The notes beneath the pieces are model-generated. The model ran no database searches. It was not told the DNA's origin and was given only the letters and a program-made list of their open reading frames with translations. From Pirellulales bacterium (GTDB lineage Bacteria; Planctomycetota; Planctomycetia; Pirellulales; JACPPG01), in NCBI GenBank assembly GCA_035546535.1, contig DASZWQ010000052.1, positions 1 through 44,951 on the forward strand: DNA of 44,951 bases. Direction: 5' to 3'. Made by a program: the position numbers and the translations under genes. Of the stretch, positions 15,944-25,014 are shown in pieces (positions within the stretch are counted from its first letter, which is position 1; each line of letters begins with the position of its first letter).

Positions 15944-17695
15944 ATGGGACGTTTACCTCGCCCACGCTCCGTGGTGTGCCTGATCGCGCTGTTTCTGGTT
16001 CCTGCCGCGGCGCGGGCGCAAGACGCCGGCGCCATGATCCGCTTGTTGAAAAGTGGCCGGCTGCCACCGGAACGGATCGGCGCCGTACTGAAGCTGGCGT
16101 GCGAGCGCGGCAACGAACAGGACCTGGCTTATATCTACGAGCAGGCCACGAAACCCGACGCCCTGCCTGCCGACCTGCGCCGGCAAGCGATCGAAGGGCT
16201 GGCCACCGCGGCACAAACGCGCAAGGTTCGGCCGCAAGTACCGCCCGACGGATTGCTCGCGCTCTTGGACGATCGCGATCCCACGACAGCCCGCGCGGCG
16301 GTGCACTTGGCCGCGGCGTGGCAGTTGCCGTCGCTCGCCCCGCCGTTGGCCGAACGCGTGCTGGCGACCAATACCAGCGATGAATCGCGCCGCCTGGCGC
16401 TCGAAGCTTTGCTGGCGATCGGCGGGGAGCCGGCCCAGGATGTCGTCAGAAAGTTGCTGGGCTCGAAAAACCCGCGGCTGCAAGCGTATGGCGTGGCGGC
16501 CCTTACTCGTGACGATTTGCCGGCAGCCGCCGCGTGTGCCGCGGCGGCTCTGCACGAGCCGACGGGGGGCGCCAACGTCGACGTCCTGCTGGACGCGTTT
16601 TTGGACCGGCAGGGGGGAAGCGAAAAGCTCGCCGCTGCGCTCGCCAATAGTTCAGTGCCGGTCGATAACGCCAAACTGGCGCTGCGGCACATGTACCTGG
16701 CGGGGCGAAGTGACGCACAACTAGCCGATATTCTCAGCAAGGCCGCGGGTCTCGACGTCGACCGGCCGCCTCCCACGCTAGAAGAATTGAAGGTCATGTC
16801 GGCCGAGGTATTGGCAAAAGGCGATCCCGTGCGCGGCGAGGCCGTTTTTCGCCGTGCCGACCTGGGCTGCATGAAATGCCATTCCGTGAGCGGCGCCGGC
16901 GGCGACGTCGGGCCCGATCTCAGTCCGGTCGGCGCGACTTCGCCGGTGGATTACGTGATCACGTCGATCCTGCACCCGGACCTGAGCATCAAGGAAAGCT
17001 TTCTCACGCGCAACTTCATCACCTCCGACGGCATGATCCATCAGGGGATCGTGGTGGATCGCGACGACAACCGCGTGATCATCAAGGACGCCACCGGCCG
17101 GAGAATTACGATCCCGGTGGCCGACATCGACGAGGAATCCGAAGGACGCTCGCTGATGCCCAAGGGTCTGGCCAGCTTTCTCACGCAGCCAGAGTTTTTC
17201 GACCTGGTGCGTTTCGTCGGCGAGTTGGGTAAGCCTGGCCCTTACGCCGTGCGCTCGCGGCCCACGATCCAGCGTTGGCGGTATCTGAAGGAAACACCCG
17301 CGGCGATCGCGGCACAAGTTCCCGATGACAAGACACTCGTTGCGCAAGTCGCCGCAGTGGCCGCCGATGCCTGGGCGCCTGCCTATGCACGCGTCGACGG
17401 CACGTTGCCTTTGGCGGAGTTCGCGGGCACAAACAAGGTGCTGCTATTAAGCGCCTCGATCGACGTCACCGAGCCCGGCCCGGTCGAAATCAAGCTCGAT
17501 CACGGCGCGGGCGTCACGGTCTGGGTCGATGGGACGCTCGTGGCAGAGGATTCCCCGTCGGCCACTCTCGCGCGCGGGCAGCACACGTTGTATCTACGCG
17601 TGGATCGCGATAAGTACGGTCGCGATGAACTGCGAACAATCGTCGACAAACCCGCCGGCTCGACCGTGTCATACACCGTCGTCGGCGGTCCGTAA
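15944..17695 (+). CDS. HEAT-repeat / heme-binding cytochrome c protein
   Basis: A 583-residue exported protein that appears to be the detached C-terminal half of a PVC-type heme protein. The signal peptide is about 1-25 (VVCLIALFLVPAAARAQ). HEAT-type helical repeats run about 35-265. A class I cytochrome c-like heme site follows: GCMKCHSVSGAGGDVGPDLS, with Cys309, Cys312 and His313. The region after it (NFITSDGMIHQGIVVDRDDN, VADIDEESEGRSLMPKGLAS) is the usual family tail of these heme proteins. A C-terminal beta-sandwich (about 490-583, VTVWVDGTLVAED) looks like a carbohydrate- or protein-binding module. The ATG at 15944 or a GTG at 15935 overlapping the previous stop could start it. Co-translation with the upstream gene is likely. 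Confidence 0.87.
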   Translation: MGRLPRPRSVVCLIALFLVPAAARAQDAGAMIRLLKSGRLPPERIGAVLKLACERGNEQDLAYIYEQATKPDALPADLRRQAIEGLATAAQTRKVRPQVPPDGLLALLDDRDPTTARAAVHLAAAWQLPSLAPPLAERVLATNTSDESRRLALEALLAIGGEPAQDVVRKLLGSKNPRLQAYGVAALTRDDLPAAAACAAAALHEPTGGANVDVLLDAFLDRQGGSEKLAAALANSSVPVDNAKLALRHMYLAGRSDAQLADILSKAAGLDVDRPPPTLEELKVMSAEVLAKGDPVRGEAVFRRADLGCMKCHSVSGAGGDVGPDLSPVGATSPVDYVITSILHPDLSIKESFLTRNFITSDGMIHQGIVVDRDDNRVIIKDATGRRITIPVADIDEESEGRSLMPKGLASFLTQPEFFDLVRFVGELGKPGPYAVRSRPTIQRWRYLKETPAAIAAQVPDDKTLVAQVAAVAADAWAPAYARVDGTLPLAEFAGTNKVLLLSASIDVTEPGPVEIKLDHGAGVTVWVDGTLVAEDSPSATLARGQHTLYLRVDRDKYGRDELRTIVDKPAGSTVSYTVVGGP

Positions 17696-17802
17696 AAGTC
17701 CCTTTGCCGTCGACAGGTTGCACGTTCGCCTTGCGTGGCGCGACTCGATCGGCATGATGATGCTTTGAGCAGGGGCGGCACTTCAGGGCCGGAGAATCAA
17801 CC

Positions 17803-18615
17803 ATGGTCCCCGTGGGTAAGCTCGCGATCGTCATCGGGATTATGTTCGTGGCGGTAGCGAACTGCGTCGCCAACGAAGTGGCGGGGATTGGCGCCGCGCT
17901 GGCTAAGGATCGCGACGGGATTTACATCCGTGCGTTACTGCCCGACACGCCTGCATCGGCTTCGGGTGCGCTGCACGTCGGCGATCGAGTTCTCGCAGTG
18001 GCCGAAGCGACAAAAGCCGCGGTCGAAACGAAAGACCTGAAGCTGGAAGAATGCGTGAGCCTGATTCGCGGGGGCGCCGGCACCACCGTGCGTTTGACCG
18101 TCGTCACGGCCGGTAAGGACGAGTCGCAGGCGCGCGTCGTCAGCGTCGTTCGCGGCGACATCAAGGAACTTAGCCGCTGGGGCGATGGCCAGCGGATTGC
18201 CGCCGGCGCCGCTGCACCGGACGCGCCTTTCGTTCGATTGGATGATGGCAAGCCGGAACGAATCAACGATCGTCGCGGCCAGGTCGTCGTGATCACGTTC
18301 TGGGCAACGTGGTGCGGACCATGTCAGAAGCACATGGCACATTTGCAAGCCCTGGCGACGTCGAATCGGCAATGGAAGGATCGCGTGACGATCATCGCCG
18401 CGAGTGCCGACGACGATGAGAAAACCGCTCGCGACCACGCCGAGCAGGCGGGCTGGGATCAGACACGCAACGTGTGGGCCGCGCCCGAGGCGATCAAGGC
18501 GTGGCATGTCGCGTCGCTTCCCACGACGTACATCATCACGCCGCAGGGAAAGATTGCCGATCTCGACGAAGCGGCCGATCTGGCCGACGCCGTGAATCGC
18601 CTGCTTGCAGAATAA
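17803..18615 (+). CDS. Exported PDZ-thioredoxin (TlpA-like) protein
   Basis: A 270-residue protein with a signal peptide or N-terminal anchor (about 1-25), a PDZ-like domain (about 28-115, IYIRALLPDTPASASGALHVG), and a TlpA/ResA-type thioredoxin domain (about 135-268). The redox motif is FWATWCGPCQKHM, with Cys171 and Cys174. The cis-Pro loop is VASLPTTYIITPQG. TlpA-type proteins act outside the cytoplasmic membrane in disulfide reduction, often for cytochrome c maturation. Its place 107 bp after the cytochrome c gene fits that, but this is inference. Convergent with the DUF1571 gene 25 bp away. Confidence 0.88.
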   Translation: MVPVGKLAIVIGIMFVAVANCVANEVAGIGAALAKDRDGIYIRALLPDTPASASGALHVGDRVLAVAEATKAAVETKDLKLEECVSLIRGGAGTTVRLTVVTAGKDESQARVVSVVRGDIKELSRWGDGQRIAAGAAAPDAPFVRLDDGKPERINDRRGQVVVITFWATWCGPCQKHMAHLQALATSNRQWKDRVTIIAASADDDEKTARDHAEQAGWDQTRNVWAAPEAIKAWHVASLPTTYIITPQGKIADLDEAADLADAVNRLLAE

Positions 18616-18640
18616 TCGATCTGCCCTGCGAACGAATGCG

Positions 18641-20266
18641 CTATTGCGCCCCCGTCGTGCGCACCGCGGGCGTGGCCGGGCCGAAAGCGTAGTTCGGGTT
18701 TGTCGGATCGAAATCCTGGTCCGTCAACCCGCGATTCAACTCGATGTTGCGATAGTTGAACTCTTCAGCCAGCGGCGTGGGCTGTCCGGCGGCGGCTGGC
18801 CAGCCGTACGCTTCGAAGCGCACCGGCAGCTTCAGGTCGGCGTCGATGTAGAGCCGCGTCTTCTGATAATGCAACTGCGGCCGCTGTGTCGCGTGCGACA
18901 CCTCGATGCACGTCGCCATCCGCTGGTCGACTTCCACTTGCGGATAGTACTTCACCACCGCGTCACCCAGCTGCAATTCCGACTGGTACATGGTCAGCCA
19001 CCGCTCGAGGTGACTCTTGATGCCCACCTCGTTGAAGGCTTCGCCCGTGGAACCGACGAGTTCCGGACTGTTGGGGCGCAACTGCAGGGTCACGCCCGAG
19101 CGACCGCGTGGGGCGACCGTGTGCACAAGCACGTTGCCGTCGGCGCGCTTGGCGGTGTAAATCGCCTCTTGCCCCTTATGCGTCTTGGGACCAAGGAAGA
19201 AGGCATAAATGCTCAACGGATCGTGCCGCACCTTGAGGTGCAGATTTTCGTACTTGTCGGCCTGGCCGGTAGCCTGCACGCGATGACTCACCAGGCAGGT
19301 GTAGTCGGGCGTGTGCGCCAGGCGATCGAGCATGTCGCGCGTCACGGCCACCACGGTCGCCATCGGCTGGTCGGCCGGCGCTTTCTTGGCCGCGTCACCC
19401 AGCTCGGCCGGCGGTTGCGCAACCGGCTTGATGTCAGCGATATCGACTTCCGGCTCGCCGAAATCCGGCGGGAAATAGTAGTCGGGGTTGTTGTAGTCGA
19501 AATCGCGATCCGTGAAGTGCTGGTCGAACTGGAAATCAAGATACGTGTATTCCTCGATCAAGGGCGGCTGGGCCTTCGGATCGTCGGGCCAGGTGTACGC
19601 TTCGTAGCGCACCGGCACGTTCAATTCGTTGTCGATGAAGATCCGCGCCATGTGGAACGTAAATTCCGGCCGGCGATTCTGATGCGTTGCGCGAATGTAC
19701 AGGCAGGGCCGCCCTTCGATCTTGGCGTCCTTGTAGATCTTCACTTCGCAATCGTCGAATTTCGAATCGTTCTCAGCGTGTTCGACCAGTCGCTTGATCA
19801 GGTTCAGGATGCCGACTTCGGTCAGTGGGTAACGATTGTCGCGCATGGCCCGGTCCGAATCGGGAAACAGCGATACGGTGCCCATCAGGCGAAATTCGTC
19901 GGAGTGGACGAACATCTTGCCGGCGTCGCGGCCCTCGACGAAAACGACCTCTTGCCAAGGACGGTCTTGCTTGTTGGTGAACGCGGCGTACACGCTGAAC
20001 GGATGCTGTCGCATCTTGACCGACATGCCCTGGTAGTTGGTGAGCTTGCCCGCGACGCGTTCCCGCTTGACCAGGCGGCAGGAGTAGGAGTCGACTTTTT
20101 CGAGCGCCGCGATGCCCGCTTTACCCCAGCGAATGATGGGGGCCAGCGGGTGTTCTCCCGGCTGCGCCGTGAGGTCGCCCGGCGGCGGCCCGATGGGCGT
20201 GGCGCCAAAGGCATTCGCATGGATGGAGGCAACGAACAGCCCAATAAGCGCGATTTGCCTGAACAT
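18641..20266 (-). CDS. Exported protein with two tandem DUF1571 domains
   Basis: 541 residues. The ATG at 20266 is chosen because it opens a signal peptide (MFRQIALIGLFVASIHANAFG). Two homologous halves follow, about 45-270 and 315-530. Each half contains the pattern [T/S]YxCxxxxR[V], a KMR/KVRHxP[F/L]S[V/I]YAxF stretch, then a [Y/L]xxxxRPQLHYQKTRLYID-like stretch with [L/V]PVRFEAYxWP, and a final [L/F]TDxDFDxxNPxYxF. The duplication covers the whole domain. DUF1571 proteins are frequent in planctomycetes and have no known function. The fold may resemble outer-membrane lipoprotein carriers, which would fit an envelope role, but I cannot show it. Confidence 0.83.
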   Translation of the reverse strand: MFRQIALIGLFVASIHANAFGATPIGPPPGDLTAQPGEHPLAPIIRWGKAGIAALEKVDSYSCRLVKRERVAGKLTNYQGMSVKMRQHPFSVYAAFTNKQDRPWQEVVFVEGRDAGKMFVHSDEFRLMGTVSLFPDSDRAMRDNRYPLTEVGILNLIKRLVEHAENDSKFDDCEVKIYKDAKIEGRPCLYIRATHQNRRPEFTFHMARIFIDNELNVPVRYEAYTWPDDPKAQPPLIEEYTYLDFQFDQHFTDRDFDYNNPDYYFPPDFGEPEVDIADIKPVAQPPAELGDAAKKAPADQPMATVVAVTRDMLDRLAHTPDYTCLVSHRVQATGQADKYENLHLKVRHDPLSIYAFFLGPKTHKGQEAIYTAKRADGNVLVHTVAPRGRSGVTLQLRPNSPELVGSTGEAFNEVGIKSHLERWLTMYQSELQLGDAVVKYYPQVEVDQRMATCIEVSHATQRPQLHYQKTRLYIDADLKLPVRFEAYGWPAAAGQPTPLAEEFNYRNIELNRGLTDQDFDPTNPNYAFGPATPAVRTTGAQ

Positions 20267-20563
20267 GACCGAGGGCAGCTCCTGGTGTGTGCCGAATCTT
20301 TCGAAGGCCGGTATCCGCGCGTTTCCGCGGGTGAGTAAGCCTAGGTCGCGAAATGTGCCGGGAATGCGGTCGAGTACGCCGGCAGCATGCCAACAATCGC
20401 GGTTTGCGTAGACGGCACTATAGTCCCAATTCCGCGAAACCTCCGATACCAGTATTTCGCCCTGAAACAGCGATGCTGTCATGCAAAAAACAGGGGCGAT
20501 TCCCACGGTCGGGCGCACCAGGGGGCCGGGCGTCATCGAGGCCGCCGGTGCAGGAAACCGGCT

Positions 20564-21022
20564 TTAGCGGAGAGTTTCGCGCGGGGTGCTGTCGGCATGA
20601 TCGACCCACAAGCCGGCGGCGGCCGTGGCGAGGGCCGCGCGGAATTCCGACGGTAGCGGGGTCTTGGTCAGCGTCGTCGCGTCGACCAGGACATAGATCG
20701 TCTCGGCCGTGGCGATGATCGCATCCTCGCCGGCAACGCGGAATTCCACGGCCAGGGAAAACGACGTGTTCCCCAAGTGCAGCGGCCGCACCGCGATCTC
20801 GAGCACCTGATCGAAGCGCGCCGACGACTTCCACTCTTTGGTTTGCTTCACCAGCTGATAGTCGAGCGGCCCGTTGACCAGCAGCTTTTCGAAGCCGAGG
20901 GCGCGCAAGAACTCGAGTGTGGCCAGATCGACGTAGTGGCCGTAATGAACGTTGAACACCACCTTCTGCGCGTCGCACTCGGCGTAGCGCACCCGCAGGT
21001 AGTAGCGAAAGGGCTGGGCCAT
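20564..21022 (-). CDS. 4HBT acyl-CoA thioesterase, YbgC-like
   Basis: A 152-residue hotdog-fold thioesterase. The active-site motif VRYAECDAQKVVFNVHYGHY (about 10-29) contains the Asp of the 4HBT/YbgC family. VEFRVAGEDAIIATAETIYV follows in the second half. The start at 21022 is chosen for this fold. GAAGG abuts it, so the start has no ideally spaced site, and longer in-frame starts would read through a repeat element. YbgC proteins hydrolyse short acyl-CoAs and often associate with the Tol-Pal system, which is absent here. It lies on the same strand after trpC, separated by 110 bp that contain a palindromic repeat. Confidence 0.85.
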   Translation of the reverse strand: MAQPFRYYLRVRYAECDAQKVVFNVHYGHYVDLATLEFLRALGFEKLLVNGPLDYQLVKQTKEWKSSARFDQVLEIAVRPLHLGNTSFSLAVEFRVAGEDAIIATAETIYVLVDATTLTKTPLPSEFRAALATAAAGLWVDHADSTPRETLR

Positions 21023-21064
21023 CCTTCGTGAGTTCTCGCAGACGCTGTTTGGAAAGAGTGATGG

Positions 21065-21122
21065 GGTGCCACTGGTGGCTCGCCCACCGGTGCGGAATCC
21101 TCGATAAGCACTGGTAGACAAG
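21065..21122. repeat. Dispersed palindromic repeat, family A, copy 1 plus half copy
   Basis: Core at 21065-21093: GGTGCCACTGGTGGC..GCCCACCGGTGC, a stem of TGGTGG-type arms around a short CTCGC loop. A degenerate half copy in the opposite orientation follows at about 21106-21122 (GCACTGGTAGACAAGC). It lies between trpC and the thioesterase gene. Related copies are at 38523-38552 and 44710-44738. Confidence 0.75.
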
Positions 21123-21132
21123 CTTCTTGGTC

Positions 21133-21915
21133 TTAGTGACCCAAAAGCGCGTCGACGGCCGCGCCAACATCGGGACTGGCCATCAACGATTCTCCGACCA
21201 GGATCGCATCGATGCCGGCCGCCTGCAAACGCTCGACGTCCGCGCGGCTGCGAATGCCGCTTTCCGCGACCAGCACGCACTCATCGGGGATGCGCTCGCG
21301 CATACGCAGCGTGTGATCCAAATCCGTCTTGAAGGTGCGCAAGTCCCGATTGTTGATACCGATCAGCGTTGCCCCGGCGTCGAACACGCGCGGCAGGTTC
21401 TCCGGTTCGTACAGCTCCACGAGGGGCGACATGCCCAGCTGTACCGCCTCGTTGTGCAGCGACCGCAGGTGGCAATCGTCCAGGCATTCGGCGATCAACA
21501 GCACGGCATCGGCGCCGGCGGCCCGCGCTTCGAGCAGTTGATAACGATCGAGAATGAAATCTTTGCGCAGCACCGGCAGGCGAACCTGCTGTTTGATCGC
21601 CCGCAAGTAGTCAAGGCTTCCCTGAAAAAAGTGTTCGTCGGTCAGCACGCTCAGGCAACTCGCGCCATGGGCCGCATACGTCTGGGCGATGGCCAGCGGC
21701 TCAAAATCCTCGCGGATCACACCTTTCGAGGGACTGGCCTTTTTCACTTCGGCGATCAGGCGGATCGGCCCCGGCGCGGATAGCGCGCCAAAGAAATCGC
21801 GCGGCGCAGGCATTTCGGCAAGCCGCTTTTCAAGCTCGGCAGCCGGCACGGCCGCTTGCGCTGCGGCAATCTCGTGCCGTTTGCGGGCGACGATTTCGTC
21901 GAGGATCGTGCTCAT
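21133..21915 (-). CDS. trpC: Indole-3-glycerol phosphate synthase
   Basis: A 260-residue TIM-barrel enzyme of tryptophan biosynthesis. It converts carboxyphenylamino-deoxyribulose phosphate to indole-3-glycerol phosphate in the cytoplasm. Family motifs are all present: LIAEVKKASPSKG (phosphate and catalytic Lys), LSVLTDEHFFQGS, PVLRKDFILDRYQ (second catalytic Lys), LIGINNRDLRTF, VAESGIRSRAD and AILVGESLM. The ATG at 21915 gives the usual N-terminus (MSTILDEIVARKR). It lies 27 nt after purH on the same strand and is probably co-transcribed with it. No other trp gene is in the window. Confidence 0.96.
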   Translation of the reverse strand: MSTILDEIVARKRHEIAAAQAAVPAAELEKRLAEMPAPRDFFGALSAPGPIRLIAEVKKASPSKGVIREDFEPLAIAQTYAAHGASCLSVLTDEHFFQGSLDYLRAIKQQVRLPVLRKDFILDRYQLLEARAAGADAVLLIAECLDDCHLRSLHNEAVQLGMSPLVELYEPENLPRVFDAGATLIGINNRDLRTFKTDLDHTLRMRERIPDECVLVAESGIRSRADVERLQAAGIDAILVGESLMASPDVGAAVDALLGH

Positions 21916-21942
21916 GGTCAATCTTGAAAAATCGTCGCGCTG

Positions 21943-23526
21943 TCAGTGCTTGAAATGCCGCCGGCCTGTCAGAAGCATCGAGATTCCATGCCGATTGCAG
22001 GCGGCCGTCACTTCTTCGTCATTGCGAGACCCGCCCGGCTGTACCACGGCCTTTACGCCGGCGGCGGCGGCCAGGTCGATCGAATCGGGGAACGGAAAAA
22101 ACGCGTCGGACCCCAATACCGAACCGGCCGCCTTCGGACCCGCTTTCTCGATCGCGATGCGTACGCTATCGACCCGGCTCATCTGCCCGGCGCCGGTGCC
22201 CAACAGCGTCTGGTCCTTGGCCAGCACAATGGCGTTGCTCTTCACATGCCGGACGATGGCCCAAGCAAATTCCAGGTCGGCCCGCACCGCGTCGCTGGGC
22301 GCCGCCGTCGTGGCCACGGTCCAACTTTCGATAGGGTCCGGTAGCACATCGGCCTCTTGTCGCAACAGACCACCGTCGACTTGCCGATATTCGAACCGTG
22401 GCCGCGCCGGTCCCCAAGCACCGACCGCCAAGAGGCGCACGTTCGCTTTCCACTTCGGCCGGGTGGTCAGTGCAACGAGCGCATCCGGCGCGAAATCTGG
22501 AGCCACTATGGCCTCAACGAAAAGTCCCGGTTCGCACAGCACTTCGGCCGTGGCTAGATCGACCATTCGATTGAACCCCAGGACAGAACCGAAGGCGCTC
22601 ACCGGATCACCAGCCATCGCGCGCCCCGCGGCGACGCTCAATTGCTCGGCGGCCGCGGCGCCGCAGGGATTGTTGTGCTTGATGACCACAGCGGCCGGCC
22701 GGGCCAGCCCGCGCACGATCGCCAAGGCGCTATCCAGATCGAGCAGGTTGTTGTACGACAGCTCTTTACCATTGAGCTGCCGGGCACCAACCAGGTTCGG
22801 CGTCGATAAGCGCTCGGCGTAGAGCGCCGCCCGCTGGTGGGGATTCTCGCCGTAGCGCAACACTTCTTTGAGATCGACCGACAGGTCGAGTCGGGCGGGA
22901 AAATCCTCGGCCGGCTCCGGGCCGGTCGCGGCGAACCAGCGGGCAATGCCGGCGTCGTACCGCGCCGTGTGGGCGTAGGCTTCGGCCGCCAATTGCCGCC
23001 GCAGCCCGTAGCTGATGCCGCCTTTTGCGGAGAGCTCGGCAAGAATCCGCGAATACTGGTCGGGGCTGGTGGCGATCGTTACGAAGGCATGATTCTTGGC
23101 CGCCGCGCGCACCAAGGACGGCCCGCCGATATCGATCTGCTCGATCGTCTCCTCGTCGCTCGCGCCGCGCGCCACGGTTTGCTCGAAGGGATAAAGGTTG
23201 ACGACCACCAGGTCGAACGATTCGATGCCATGGGCCGCGAGCGAGTGCTTGTCTTCGGGATTATCCCGCCGCCAGAGGATGCCGCCGAAAACCTTTGGAT
23301 GAAGCGTCTTGACCCGACCGTCCATCATTTCCGGAAAGCCGGTGTAATCGGCGATATCGCGGACCGAGAGCCCCTGCTCGACGAGGAAGCGCCGCGTGCC
23401 GCCGGTGCTGTAAATCTCCACGCCGGCGGCGGCCAGGCCGTGGGCGAACTCGGCCAGCCCGGTCTTGTCGCTGACGCTAATGATGGCGCGGCCGACTTTG
23501 ACCGCTTGATCCGTCGTTTGAGTCAC
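21943..23526 (-). CDS. purH: Bifunctional AICAR formyltransferase / IMP cyclohydrolase
   Basis: A 527-residue cytoplasmic enzyme for the last two steps of purine synthesis: formyl transfer to AICAR, then ring closure to IMP. The N-terminal cyclohydrolase domain (about 1-200) begins RAIISVSDKTGLAEFAHGL and has STGGTRRFL. The C-terminal transformylase domain (about 205-527) carries VIKHNNPCGAA, with the catalytic Lys-His pair, and VVQPGGSRNDEEV. Length is typical. It uses a GTG start at 23526, supported by GGAGG about 9 nt upstream. Followed by trpC after 27 nt. Confidence 0.97.
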   Translation of the reverse strand: MTQTTDQAVKVGRAIISVSDKTGLAEFAHGLAAAGVEIYSTGGTRRFLVEQGLSVRDIADYTGFPEMMDGRVKTLHPKVFGGILWRRDNPEDKHSLAAHGIESFDLVVVNLYPFEQTVARGASDEETIEQIDIGGPSLVRAAAKNHAFVTIATSPDQYSRILAELSAKGGISYGLRRQLAAEAYAHTARYDAGIARWFAATGPEPAEDFPARLDLSVDLKEVLRYGENPHQRAALYAERLSTPNLVGARQLNGKELSYNNLLDLDSALAIVRGLARPAAVVIKHNNPCGAAAAEQLSVAAGRAMAGDPVSAFGSVLGFNRMVDLATAEVLCEPGLFVEAIVAPDFAPDALVALTTRPKWKANVRLLAVGAWGPARPRFEYRQVDGGLLRQEADVLPDPIESWTVATTAAPSDAVRADLEFAWAIVRHVKSNAIVLAKDQTLLGTGAGQMSRVDSVRIAIEKAGPKAAGSVLGSDAFFPFPDSIDLAAAAGVKAVVQPGGSRNDEEVTAACNRHGISMLLTGRRHFKH

Positions 23527-23721
23527 GATCCGTCACCTCCGGAAGACGCAAGCCCGTGCGAAACGGCGCGGCGGTTGATCGCCGTTCTGGGGGCTCGCGG
23601 AACGAAGTAATCCGCGCTTGCTCGTAGAAGATACCGCGCAAGCCTCGCGGCCAACAGGAGCCCGATTCTGCGTGAGAGAGGCGATCGCTTCGCGGTCCTC
23701 AAACGGCCGGCACGGTGATGA

Positions 23722-25014
23722 TTACGGCTGCGCTGCGGCGCCAAATGGATCATCGTCCGCGGCCGCATCAGCCGGGGCATCGGCCTCCATTTCACGATCG
23801 GCGGCAGCTCCAGGAGCAGCCGCGGCGGCTGCCGCCGGCGCCCGGCGTCCTCCGGCCGGAGTCGCTTCCGGATCGGGGGGCAATTCGTGCACGAGCGGTT
23901 TTACCTGGTCGATTTCGTGCAGGCATTGCAGCAATCCGGTATCGGTCGCCAGATACACGCGGTCGGTCTGGGTGTTTTCGACTTTGATCGGCAAGAGCTC
24001 GGTGGCCATGCGGCCCAGGTGCGCGCCGCTGCGACGATCCACGATCACCAACCGATCTTGCTCATCGGCCGTGTATAAACGTGTCCTACTGGCCGCGATG
24101 AACTTGGCAACGTCTGCACTGAACCATCGCTCGTTCCCGCTATCGGCGGCCAGACAATGCATGCCTGACAGCTCGGCAATCGCGTAGACGTTGCCGTCGA
24201 GCGGTACGGGCATCTGTCGTGCCGGATAACCGGTCGAGAACTGCCAGCGACGCTTGCCCGACTTTTCGTCAATCGCGTAGATGTAACCATCGGCCGACGC
24301 GGCGTAGACCAGCGGAGGCCAGTAACCAAGCCCAGCGGTGATCGGGCCGCGCGTCATGAAACGATAGTTGGCGTTCAGATCGTCCTTGTTGGCCGAGTAC
24401 ACTCCTCCGGCATGCGTTCCCCACACCAGGTAATCACCGGCCAGCACCGGCGATTCATCGATCGACCCCTTGGTGCGATAGGTGGTAGGGGTCAGCTTCG
24501 GCTTTTCCGGTTTGATTTCGTAGCTCTCGACCGCGCCGGCGAAGGTCGGGACGTAAACCCGCGTGTCGCTCACGGTCGGCGCCGCCGAAGGCGTTCCCTG
24601 CAATTTTCGGGTGAAGAGCAGGCTGCCGTCGCGCCGCGACAGCACGTACAAGGTCGAACCATTGCACACGCACACGTACGAGGCGCTCGCGCCGACGGGC
24701 GTGTTGGGAAAGGACCGTTGCCCGACCAACGTCGTCCACAGCGTGCGCCCGGTTTCGGCATCGAAGGCTTGCACCATCGATTCATCGGTCACGCTGATCA
24801 GCGCCCCTTGGTGCAGCGTGATTTCGTGAACTCGATTGCGGCTCGAATCCATCTTGATGCGCGTGGCCCAAGCTCGCGTCAGGCCGAAGCGACGGGCCTG
24901 TTGCTCGGTGATGAGCGTGGTACGCCCCCCTTGAGCCCAGGTCGTGCTTGCGCCGACGAGGCTCACGACACCACAAGCCGCCCAGAGGATACCGATTCGT
25001 GCGCTAGCGTGCAT
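23722..25014 (-). CDS. Exported PQQ-like beta-propeller protein
   Basis: A 430-residue protein with a signal peptide (about 1-28, ending near TTWAQ). The main body (about 55-375) is an outer-membrane BamB/quinoprotein-like beta-propeller of PQQ repeats, for example VQAFDAETGRTLWTTLVGQR, LYVLSRRDGSLLFTRKL, IYAIDEKSGKRRWQFSTG and MHCLAADSGNERWFS. The C-terminal 55 residues are Ala/Pro/Asp-rich low-complexity sequence. PQQ repeats do not by themselves imply PQQ binding, and no enzyme residues are visible. A scaffold role is as likely as catalysis. It lies 195 bp upstream of purH on the same strand, which is too far to assume an operon. Confidence 0.85.
   Translation of the reverse strand: MHASARIGILWAACGVVSLVGASTTWAQGGRTTLITEQQARRFGLTRAWATRIKMDSSRNRVHEITLHQGALISVTDESMVQAFDAETGRTLWTTLVGQRSFPNTPVGASASYVCVCNGSTLYVLSRRDGSLLFTRKLQGTPSAAPTVSDTRVYVPTFAGAVESYEIKPEKPKLTPTTYRTKGSIDESPVLAGDYLVWGTHAGGVYSANKDDLNANYRFMTRGPITAGLGYWPPLVYAASADGYIYAIDEKSGKRRWQFSTGYPARQMPVPLDGNVYAIAELSGMHCLAADSGNERWFSADVAKFIAASRTRLYTADEQDRLVIVDRRSGAHLGRMATELLPIKVENTQTDRVYLATDTGLLQCLHEIDQVKPLVHELPPDPEATPAGGRRAPAAAAAAAPGAAADREMEADAPADAAADDDPFGAAAQP

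Noticed and set aside
13158-16214. A 1018-codon open frame on the minus strand opposite the dehydrogenase and cytochrome genes
   Set aside because: Mirror of GC-rich coding sequence on the other strand. It is Arg/Val/His/Gln-rich with no domain, while the plus strand has clear families.
18605-20338. A 577-codon open frame on the plus strand opposite the DUF1571 gene
   Set aside because: Shadow frame with no signal peptide or motif. The minus strand shows two homologous domains.
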